Source: Hyphomicrobiales bacterium
GTDB taxonomy: Bacteria; Pseudomonadota; Alphaproteobacteria; Rhizobiales; Beijerinckiaceae
Reading direction: 5' to 3'
Length of the DNA stretch: 10,020 bases
NCBI GenBank assembly: GCA_900299065.1
Contig: OMIJ01000282.1
Location: 1-10,020 of the forward strand
Positions within the stretch are counted from its first letter, which is position 1. Each line of letters opens with the position of its first letter. A program made the translations under genes and the position numbers. A model generated the notes under the pieces. That model worked only from the letters and a program-made list of their open reading frames with translations. It made no database searches and was not told where the DNA came from. This document shows positions 1 to 5,719 of the stretch, piece after piece.

Positions 1-1275
1 CCCCAGACTGGCCGAGAGGCCAATCGAGACTGTGACGGGAATGGTGCGGGCACCCGACTCGATCGGGAATTGATCCTTTTGCACACAAAAGCGAACCCGT
101 TCGGCGACTTTCTGAGCAATGTGCAAAGGCGTGTCGGGCATAGCGACGACAAACTCCTCTCCGCCCAATCGGCACATTAAATCAGCATGGCGGATGACCG
201 ACTTCACGCGCTGTGCAAAGGTGCGTAGCACTTCATCGCCCGCATCATGCCCATAAGTATCATTGACGGATTTGAAGTGGTCTATGTCGAGCACCATGAA
301 GGAGAGCTGCCGATTGCGGCTATTCGATTTTTCCAACATTGCGGGTAAATGGGTTTCCAAATAACGCCGATTATTGAGACCGGTGAGGGCGTCCACCACC
401 GCCATTTCAATGGAGGCCTGCACATTGTCACGCAAGGCATCGGCATAACGCTTGTGGCGCAATTGCGTATTAACACGCGCGAGCAATTCATTGCGATCAA
501 TCGGGCGAATGAGATAATCATTCACGCCCAGATCAAGGCCGCGCAAGACGCGAGGGCGATCCTCTAGATCGGCCACGATCAGCAGGGGCAATTGCCGCGT
601 TTTATCATTGGATCTGATCTGACTGCACAGACGCAGTGCATCATAATCCTTTAAGCCCAGAGAGATGACGAACAGATCAAACTCATCTTCTGTCAAGCGT
701 TGCAAGGCAATCTGTGGATCACGCTGTAATTCAACCTGGTGACTGCCCTGTAAAGCAGCAATCAGACGCTCGGCGGAGGATGCGCGATCATCAATGAGCA
801 GAATCCTGCCGCCCGCGGCCTTGTCCATTTTATCGATCTGCAAGGCATTGGCCAGGCCCAGCAAAGCGGATGTATTGGCTCTTGTGCGCAATTCATCAAC
901 GAGCACTTTGAGACGCGCCAGCGATCTTACTCTGGCAATCAATGCTATTTCATCGATGGGCTTGGTGAGAAAATCATCAGCGCCCGCTTCCAGCCCCTTC
1001 ACACGATCAGCTGTCTGATCCTGAGCCGTTACCATGACGATGGGAATATGAGCTGTTGCAGCATTGGATTTGAGATGCTTACAGACCTCAAAGCCATTCA
1101 TGCCAGGCATCATCACATCCAGCAGAACGATGTCGACATGACCTTTGCCGCAAATCGCAATAACCTCAGGACCATTGGTGGCGGTAAGGACTTCGAAATA
1201 TTCGGCGGTGAGCCTAGCTTCCAGCAATTTAATATTTGGCAAAATATCATCAACGACCAAAACACGTGCGGTCAT
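1..1275 (-). CDS. pleD: PleD response regulator / diguanylate cyclase (partial, 3' end outside window)
   Basis: Makes c-di-GMP from two GTP in response to phosphorylation; in Caulobacter it acts at the stalked pole to drive the swarmer-to-stalked change. My translation gives 425 residues with no stop, so about 30 C-terminal residues are probably missing beyond base 1. Domain order: REC1 (about 1-120) with acidic D9/D10, phosphoacceptor D53 in LLDVMMP, T83 and K105; REC2 (about 155-275), which lacks the phosphoacceptor (VISLGL in its place), as is normal for PleD; then a GGDEF domain with GGEEF at 371-375. An RxxD inhibitory site (RHAD, 362-365) sits five residues before GGEEF, so product inhibition is expected. 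The ATG at 1275 is preceded by AGGA overlapping the divK stop; the gap to divK is 11 bp, so the two are cotranscribed. Identity is firm; the full C-terminus is not visible. Confidence 0.95.
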   Translation of the reverse strand, partial: MTARVLVVDDILPNIKLLEARLTAEYFEVLTATNGPEVIAICGKGHVDIVLLDVMMPGMNGFEVCKHLKSNAATAHIPIVMVTAQDQTADRVKGLEAGADDFLTKPIDEIALIARVRSLARLKVLVDELRTRANTSALLGLANALQIDKMDKAAGGRILLIDDRASSAERLIAALQGSHQVELQRDPQIALQRLTEDEFDLFVISLGLKDYDALRLCSQIRSNDKTRQLPLLIVADLEDRPRVLRGLDLGVNDYLIRPIDRNELLARVNTQLRHKRYADALRDNVQASIEMAVVDALTGLNNRRYLETHLPAMLEKSNSRNRQLSFMVLDIDHFKSVNDTYGHDAGDEVLRTFAQRVKSVIRHADLMCRLGGEEFVVAMPDTPLHIAQKVAERVRFCVQKDQFPIESGARTIPVTVSIGLSASLG

Positions 1276-1286
1276 GTGGTCAAATC

Positions 1287-1658
1287 CTATTTGTCTCCAA
1301 GATAAGTGCGAACAGTTTCTAGAAATTTCACAACTGAAATGGGTTTGGACAGATAGGCCTCGCAGCCGCCCTGTCGGATTTTTTCCTCATCGCCCTTCAT
1401 GGCAAAGGCGGGGATGGCAATCACCGGAATATGGCGCAGCTCCTCATCATCCTTTAACCATTGGGTGACCTGAAGGCCGGACACTTCGGGCAATTGGATA
1501 TCCATGAGAATCAGATCGGGGCGATGTTGGCGCGTCAAAGCCACCGCCTCAACACCATTGCGCGTTTGTACTGTCCGGTAGCCATGAGCTTCCAGAAGAT
1601 CATTGAAGAGCTTCATATTCAGCTCATTGTCTTCTACGATCAGTACGGTTTTCGCCAT
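1287..1658 (-). CDS. divK: DivK single-domain response regulator (Thr switch replaced by Pro)
   Basis: Single-domain receiver of 123 residues that carries cell-cycle and polarity signals between the PleC and DivJ histidine kinases and, via DivL/CckA, down-regulates CtrA. It has no output domain and acts by protein contact. The family signature is nearly complete: VLIVEDNELNMKLF near the N-terminus with E9/D10, phosphoacceptor D53 in LILMDIQLPEVSG, AFAMKGDE with D90, and K105 in CEAYLSKPISVV. The odd point is residue 83: the conserved Thr of the VTAFAMKGDE stretch is Pro (IPAFAMKGDE; codon CCC at 1410-1412 on the minus strand), one base from ACC. That Thr normally contacts the phosphoryl group. 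The gene is first in a divK-pleD operon. Upstream lies a 123-bp spacer shared with the divergent DUF3572 gene. Identity is certain; whether this copy signals normally is open. Confidence 0.95.
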   Translation of the reverse strand: MAKTVLIVEDNELNMKLFNDLLEAHGYRTVQTRNGVEAVALTRQHRPDLILMDIQLPEVSGLQVTQWLKDDEELRHIPVIAIPAFAMKGDEEKIRQGGCEAYLSKPISVVKFLETVRTYLGDK

Positions 1659-1737
1659 CTGGGGTCCGATTGCCTTATGGAGTATGGATCAGCCTGACCA
1701 AGGGGCTAAGTCCGATCCTTGAAGAGTAATAGCTGAT

Positions 1738-1751
1738 TTTCATTGATGAAA
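1738..1751. promoter_or_regulatory. Perfect 14-bp inverted repeat in divK / DUF3572 divergent spacer
   Basis: TTTCAT-TG-ATGAAA is a perfect inverted repeat with 6-bp arms. It lies 80 bp upstream of divK and 31 bp upstream of the DUF3572 TTG start, in the only non-coding stretch that can hold promoters for both directions. Its symmetry fits a dimeric DNA-binding protein, but I cannot name one. I see no convincing -35/-10 pair, no full CtrA site (TTAA-N7-TTAA; only a single TTAA at 1766) and no alphaproteobacterial LexA box (GTTC-N7-GTTC or GAAC-N7-GAAC) in this spacer. Confidence 0.3.
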
Positions 1752-1781
1752 TGACAAGATCGCAGTTAACCGGAGATAGAA

Positions 1782-2105
1782 TTGAAAAGAAATCAAAATT
1801 TTTCTTCCTCCCGGCACTCATCCCCGGCCTTGCGCGAAAAGGCCGAAGCCCTCGCCATAGAGGCGCTTGGTTTTCTGGCGGGCGATGCCGAACGCTTGAG
1901 CCGTTTTCTGGATTTGAGCGGGCTGACGCCCCAGACCCTGAGAGCGGCAGCGAATCAAGCCAGCTTTCTGGGCGCAGTTCTCGATTATCTGGCGGCAGAT
2001 GAAAGCCTGCTGGTGACTTTTGCCGCCAATGGCGGTCATGACCCAGTATCTGTTTTGCGCGCCCGTGCACTTTTGTCCGGTGAAGGGGAGGATGCAGGGG
2101 CTTGA
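1782..2105 (+). CDS. DUF3572 family protein
   Basis: Small protein of 107 residues resembling the DUF3572 family, alphaproteobacterial proteins of unknown function; I claim no activity. It has no signal peptide or membrane segment and looks like a compact helical cytosolic protein. Recognisable stretches are EALAIEALGFLAGDAERLSRFL near residues 22-43, SGLTPQTLR, and a middle part ending in LDYLAADESLLVTFA. The start is TTG at 1782, chosen because GGAG (1772-1775) lies six bases before it and the family similarity begins soon after; the first 15 residues are poorly conserved in character. It overlaps dinB by four bases (TTGA), which implies translational coupling. As I recall, divK, a DUF3572-type gene and dinB are neighbours in several rhizobia, so the order is probably inherited, not chance. 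Confidence 0.75.
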   Translation: MKRNQNFSSSRHSSPALREKAEALAIEALGFLAGDAERLSRFLDLSGLTPQTLRAAANQASFLGAVLDYLAADESLLVTFAANGGHDPVSVLRARALLSGEGEDAGA

Positions 2106-3451
2106 GCTTTGCTGCAACAGCTTTGTGCCGAGATTGTCTCAGCCTGTCACAGGGCGTGACAGAGAGCGCTTTGCGTCGATGCGCAAGCTGTGGCTCACCT
2201 CGCCTGGTGCAGCATGAAGAATGGCAGAGCCTGACCATTGCCCATATTGATTGCGACGCCTTTTATGCGGCAGTTGAAAAGCGCGATGACCCCAGCCTGA
2301 TTGATAAGCCGGTGATCATTGGTGGCGGCCAGAGAGGCGTAGTCTCAACATGCTGCTATATTGCGCGGACTTATGGTGTGCGCTCGGCCATGCCCATGTT
2401 CAAGGCACGTGCCCTGTGCAAGGATGCGGTGATCATCAAACCCAATATGAGCAAATATGCCGCGATCGGTCGGCAAATCCGCACGATGATGCTCAATCTC
2501 TCGCCATTGGTTGAACCTTTATCGATTGATGAGGCGTTTATTGATCTGTCGGGAACCGAGCGTTTGCATGGCAGCGTGCCTGGACAGACCTTGGCGCAAT
2601 TTGCCCGCAGGGTTGAAAATGAGATTGGGATTACGGTGTCAATTGGGCTGAGCTATTGCAAGTTTTTAGCGAAAATGGCCTCTGATCTCGATAAGCCGCG
2701 CGGCTATGCCGTGATTGGCCGGGCTGAAGCCAAAGAGTTTCTGGCGCGCCAACCAGTTGGCATGATCTGGGGCGTTGGCAAGGTTGGCCAAGCGCGCCTC
2801 GAGCAAATGGGCTTTCGTCTCATTGCCGATCTGCAAAATGTCGCCGTTGAAGACGCCATACGTAAAATTGGTCCCGAAGGTCAACGGCTGTGGCGGCTGG
2901 CGCAGGGCATGGATAATCGAGCTGTTGTTCCGCAACGCGGCGCCAAAAGCATTTCGGCTGAAACAACGTTTAATGAAGATATCGCCGAGCGCGAAAAGCT
3001 GGAGCAAAGCCTGTTTCTGTTATCCGAAAAAGTCTCTGCGCGGCTCAAAAGTCAGAAGCTTGCCGGCAAAAGTGTGACTTTGAAATTGAAGTCATCCGAT
3101 TTCAAATTGCGGACCAGGGCCAGAGCCCTTGGCGCACCCACCCAATTGGCAATGCGCATTTTTGAAGCTGGCCGCGATTTATTGAGCAAGGAAGTGGATG
3201 GCACAGCCTTTCGCCTCATTGGAATTGGCATAAGCGATTTTACGCCCGCAGATCTGGCTGATCGCGGTGATCTGATCGATCAGGAAGTGACCAAAATCAA
3301 AGCGCGTGAACAGGCGATGGATCAGCTGCGTGCACGTTTTGGCAAAGATGCGATCGTCAAAGGTTTGGTGTTCTCACCCCATCGGGACAAACGGGAAGAG
3401 ACCAGTATTAACAGAGCTGCGCCCCTCGATGAGGACGAAGCGGAAGACTAG
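2102..3451 (+). CDS. dinB: DNA polymerase IV (Y-family) with N-terminal cysteine-rich extension
   Basis: Y-family translesion polymerase of 449 residues that copies past damaged bases without proofreading. Catalytic carboxylates are D50 and D52 in HIDCDAFYAAVE, and D143/E144 in PLSIDEAFIDLSG; Y55 is at the steric-gate position that excludes ribonucleotides. The fingers motif YIARTYGVRSAMPM, the thumb (IWGVGKVGQARLEQMG) and the little-finger domain follow in order. About 43 residues precede the polymerase core and hold C9-x2-C12 and C27-x2-C30, a zinc-ribbon-like pattern absent from E. coli DinB. The start is TTG at 2102, with AAGGGGAGG at 2083-2091 ten bases upstream, overlapping the DUF3572 stop. 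I do not see a clear C-terminal QxxLxLF-type clamp-binding motif; the tail is acidic (DEDEAED). No LexA box is visible upstream of the DUF3572-dinB unit, so SOS control is not evident. Ends 6 bp from convergent eipB. Confidence 0.95.
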   Translation: MSFAATALCRDCLSLSQGVTESALRRCASCGSPRLVQHEEWQSLTIAHIDCDAFYAAVEKRDDPSLIDKPVIIGGGQRGVVSTCCYIARTYGVRSAMPMFKARALCKDAVIIKPNMSKYAAIGRQIRTMMLNLSPLVEPLSIDEAFIDLSGTERLHGSVPGQTLAQFARRVENEIGITVSIGLSYCKFLAKMASDLDKPRGYAVIGRAEAKEFLARQPVGMIWGVGKVGQARLEQMGFRLIADLQNVAVEDAIRKIGPEGQRLWRLAQGMDNRAVVPQRGAKSISAETTFNEDIAEREKLEQSLFLLSEKVSARLKSQKLAGKSVTLKLKSSDFKLRTRARALGAPTQLAMRIFEAGRDLLSKEVDGTAFRLIGIGISDFTPADLADRGDLIDQEVTKIKAREQAMDQLRARFGKDAIVKGLVFSPHRDKREETSINRAAPLDEDEAED

Positions 3452-3457
3452 GTCTTG

Positions 3458-4312
3458 TTACTTCTGGCAGTCGCTCTGGGGCAATAGTTCAAGTCCGGTC
3501 ATCTCAGCCTTGAGAATAAAATTGCCATAATCAAGCTTGAGCGCGCCGGATATGCCGTTCTCAAAAAGATCAAAGGACATAATATAATCAGGATTATTCT
3601 CTTTCTTGGCGAGATCGAAATAGCTGACTTTCACCGGCCAGCGACGCACAGTTTCAAGCGCCTTGATCTGTGCTGCCTTCTCCTCAGGCGGATTGGCAGC
3701 TTCCTTACCAATCAAGGTGAGGGTCGAGAAAATCTTGCGGCCATCATCAGAGCCATCAAAGACTTTCATATCCAATGTGCGCTTTTCTTGCTTTGCGGCC
3801 TCAATGATGCGCAAAATCTGCTCCGTCGGGAAGACGACACGATGATCAAGATCAAGCTTGGCACGCTTGGGGCTGCGCAAATCTAGCGACAATGCCCCGT
3901 CTTTTGATTTCATGGCCCGGCCATCAACAGCATCGGCGCCGCGGCCATTGTTGACCGTTTCAACTTTGAAATTGAAGCTCTGGCTATCGCCATCTTCAAA
4001 TGTGGCCGATCGCATGTCTGACCTGCTTGTGTCGCCTTCTTGTGACTGCACTTCGGTCAATTGCCGGAAGCTGGCGGCATAGCCTTCGCAAGCTGAGCCT
4101 GTAAATTCAAACACAATGCGCCCTCTGGCTGAGGCGGGTGCAGAATCCCCAGTCGATTTGAGGAGGCTGAGATCATAAATTGCACGATGCGCCGCCAAAG
4201 GCAGATTGGATAAAGCTTGCGCCTGTGCCTGAGGGATCAGAGCCAGTGGGAAAATAAAGGCCAATAGACCCCTGCTTAATCCCCAGGGGGAGGTGGAGAA
4301 GACATGGCGCAT
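3458..4312 (-). CDS. eipB: EipB-type periplasmic envelope integrity protein (DUF1849)
   Basis: Protein of 284 residues resembling EipB, the DUF1849 protein that Brucella needs to withstand cell-envelope stress; the family fold is a periplasmic beta-spiral. What shows it: an N-terminal hydrophobic segment (about 14-27) followed by an alanine-rich QAQAQA cleavage region near residue 32, the mature start around LPLAAHRAIYDLSL, alternating beta-strand character throughout, and family stretches such as GRIVFEFTG, MKSKDGALSLDLRSP and YIMSFDLFENGI. Only two cysteines are present in the mature part, C75 (GSACEGY) and C282 (SDCQK), matching the pair that forms the disulfide in Brucella EipB. The ATG at 4312 has AGGA (complement of 4320-4323) seven bases upstream. 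It is transcribed alone, convergent with dinB and divergent from the RidA-like gene. The biochemical function is unknown; a lipoglycan or outer-membrane link is inferred from the family only. Confidence 0.87.
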   Translation of the reverse strand: MRHVFSTSPWGLSRGLLAFIFPLALIPQAQAQALSNLPLAAHRAIYDLSLLKSTGDSAPASARGRIVFEFTGSACEGYAASFRQLTEVQSQEGDTSRSDMRSATFEDGDSQSFNFKVETVNNGRGADAVDGRAMKSKDGALSLDLRSPKRAKLDLDHRVVFPTEQILRIIEAAKQEKRTLDMKVFDGSDDGRKIFSTLTLIGKEAANPPEEKAAQIKALETVRRWPVKVSYFDLAKKENNPDYIMSFDLFENGISGALKLDYGNFILKAEMTGLELLPQSDCQK

Positions 4313-4366
4313 GGGTCTATCCTGATCCGAATCGATGCGAGAGATGCAATAGCATGCTAGACTTAG

Positions 4367-4391
4367 GGTTTAGTAAACCACTTCCAAGTGG
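4367..4391. promoter_or_regulatory. Two abutting perfect inverted repeats between eipB and the RidA-like gene
   Basis: GGTTTA-G-TAAACC (4367-4379) is immediately followed by, and shares two C bases with, CCACTT-CC-AAGTGG (4378-4391). Both have perfect 6-bp arms. They lie 26-50 bp before the preferred ATG at 4417 and 55-79 bp from the eipB start. The positions suit an operator, or alternative mutually exclusive hairpins in the leader of the ridA-GDPD transcript. An 8-bp palindrome AGCATGCT (4351-4358) lies just upstream. No regulator can be named from the sequence. Confidence 0.35.
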
Positions 4392-4416
4392 GGAGACCCG
4401 CCTTGAGTATAAAACG

Positions 4417-4899
4417 ATGAGGCCTGAAGTGACTTCGGCAGAGCAAAATCTCCTGAACCTTGGCATAGTTTTACCTGTGCCAGCGACACCGCTTGCCAAT
4501 TATGTGCCCGCTGTGCGATCGGGCCAGCTGTTGTTCATCTCCGGGCAATTGGCTTTTGGCCTGAATGGCCAGATTGAGCGGACGTATTTGGGACTATTAG
4601 GCACCGAAGTGAGCATCGAACATGGCCAAGCAGCTGCTCGACTTTGCGCCATTCAGATCCTGGCACAGGTCAAATCTGCTCTGGGCTCGCTGGATCAGGT
4701 GCGTCGCTGTGTGCGCTTGACCGGCTATGTTGCCTCTGCGCCCGGCTTTACTTCTATACCCGGTGTGATCAATGGTGCTTCTGATTTGATGGTTGCTGTC
4801 TTTGGCGATAAGGGCCGTCATGTTCGCTCGGCTGTGGGAGCGGCGCAATTGCCGCTCAATTGCTGCGTGGAAATTGAAGCGATTTTTGAGGTGGAATAA
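4417..4899 (+). CDS. RidA/YjgF/YER057c/UK114 family protein
   Basis: Protein of 160 residues in the RidA superfamily, small trimeric proteins of which the best known hydrolyse reactive enamine/imine intermediates from PLP enzymes. It belongs to a longer subgroup than classical RidA (about 128 residues). Visible family stretches are NYVPAVRSGQLLFISGQL (29-45), EHGQAAARLCAIQILAQVK (68-86), GYVASAPGF, VINGASDLMVAVFGDKGRHVRSAVG and the final CVEIEAIFEV. R137 in HVRSAVG is at the position of the substrate-binding Arg of RidA, and E154 at that of the conserved C-terminal Glu. I chose ATG 4417 because the family similarity begins about 10 residues later. The longer frame from ATG 4354 would add 21 residues unlike the family and would place the two inverted repeats inside the gene; neither start has a strong ribosome site. 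It overlaps the GDPD gene by one base (TAATG). Imine deaminase activity is inferred and the substrate unknown. Confidence 0.85.
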   Translation: MRPEVTSAEQNLLNLGIVLPVPATPLANYVPAVRSGQLLFISGQLAFGLNGQIERTYLGLLGTEVSIEHGQAAARLCAIQILAQVKSALGSLDQVRRCVRLTGYVASAPGFTSIPGVINGASDLMVAVFGDKGRHVRSAVGAAQLPLNCCVEIEAIFEVE

Positions 4900-5684
4900 T
4901 GCCTGTCTTTCGACCTGACTGGCTGACATCCCGCCCGATTGCACATCGCGGGCTACATAATAAAGAGCAAGGCATTATTGAAAATAGTGCAACGGCAGCG
5001 CGTCTGGCGATAGAGCAGCAATGCGCAATTGAATGTGATGTGCAAATCTCCGCCGATGGAGAGGCTATTGTCTTTCATGATTTCACTCTGGAGCGCCTGA
5101 CAAAAGCGCAGGGCCGGGTCGATTCACTTGATGCGCGGGCGCTATCTGCCTTGACACTAGCAGAAAGCCAGGATCACCCCCTGCCCTTGAGCGAATTCTG
5201 CGCACTCATTGGTAAACGCACACCTTTAATCTGCGAAATCAAGAGCCGGTTTGACGGGGATATGCGATTGGCCGAGCGCACGGCCGCCATCGCCAAAGCC
5301 TATGCGGGGCCGATGGCACTCAAAAGTTTTGATCCGCAGATCATTGCCCATTTACATAAAAATCGTTTGCCGCTGGGCATTCGCTATTTCCCGCTAGGTG
5401 TCGTGGCTATGGCAGACTATGGCTCGCAAGCCGATGAGGCTGAGGGGGATATTCACCTAGATGATCAGGCGCGCTATCGTCTGGCGCATTTTCTCCATTA
5501 TCGCGAGAGCATGCCTGATTTTCTGTCTTATTGTGTGCAGGACATGCCGCATGCCGTGCCGTTTTTATGTCGCTACGGCATTGGATTGCCCGTCATGGCC
5601 TGGACGGTGAAGACAGAGCAAGACTGGGCCAATGCCCGCCAATGGGCAGATCAGGCAATCTTCGAAGGCGAGATCAGGCGCTAA
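4899..5684 (+). CDS. Glycerophosphodiester phosphodiesterase (GDPD family)
   Basis: Hydrolyses glycerophosphodiesters, such as deacylated phospholipid head groups, to glycerol-3-phosphate and the alcohol. The 261-residue TIM-barrel domain is complete: H16/R17 in IAHRGLH, E28/N29 (IIENS), metal ligands E45 and D47 in AIECDVQIS, catalytic H60 in VFHDFTLERLT, E113/K115 in LICEIKS, and W235 near the end (MAWTVKTEQDW). There is no signal peptide or membrane segment, so a cytosolic enzyme is likely, unlike the periplasmic GlpQ type. The ATG overlaps the stop of the RidA-like gene by one base, and GAGG lies just upstream, so the two are translationally coupled. Ends 35 bp from the convergent GGDEF-EAL gene; I see no good terminator hairpin in that gap. 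Family is firm; the natural substrate is not known. Confidence 0.92.
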   Translation: MPVFRPDWLTSRPIAHRGLHNKEQGIIENSATAARLAIEQQCAIECDVQISADGEAIVFHDFTLERLTKAQGRVDSLDARALSALTLAESQDHPLPLSEFCALIGKRTPLICEIKSRFDGDMRLAERTAAIAKAYAGPMALKSFDPQIIAHLHKNRLPLGIRYFPLGVVAMADYGSQADEAEGDIHLDDQARYRLAHFLHYRESMPDFLSYCVQDMPHAVPFLCRYGIGLPVMAWTVKTEQDWANARQWADQAIFEGEIRR

Positions 5685-5719
5685 AGTAAGCCGCCTGCAG
5701 CACTCAAAGCAGCAGAGCC

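Noticed and set aside
1675..2238. Minus-strand open frame of 187 codons covering the DUF3572 gene
   Set aside because: It runs antisense to two well-supported genes, is rich in Arg/His/Ser/Pro as expected for a shadow frame, and matches no family I recognise.
3444..3456. AAGAC-TAG-GTCTT hairpin spanning the dinB stop as a bidirectional terminator
   Set aside because: The stem is only 5 bp with a 3-base loop and no T-run on either side; too weak to call a terminator.
4354..4416. Upstream ATG extending the RidA-like protein by 21 residues
   Set aside because: The added residues do not resemble the family, and the stretch contains two perfect inverted repeats typical of non-coding DNA. It stays possible because neither start has a strong ribosome site.
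5685..5719. Terminator between the convergent GDPD and GGDEF-EAL genes
   Set aside because: Only scattered 4-base CTGC/GCAG pairings are present and there is no T-run.
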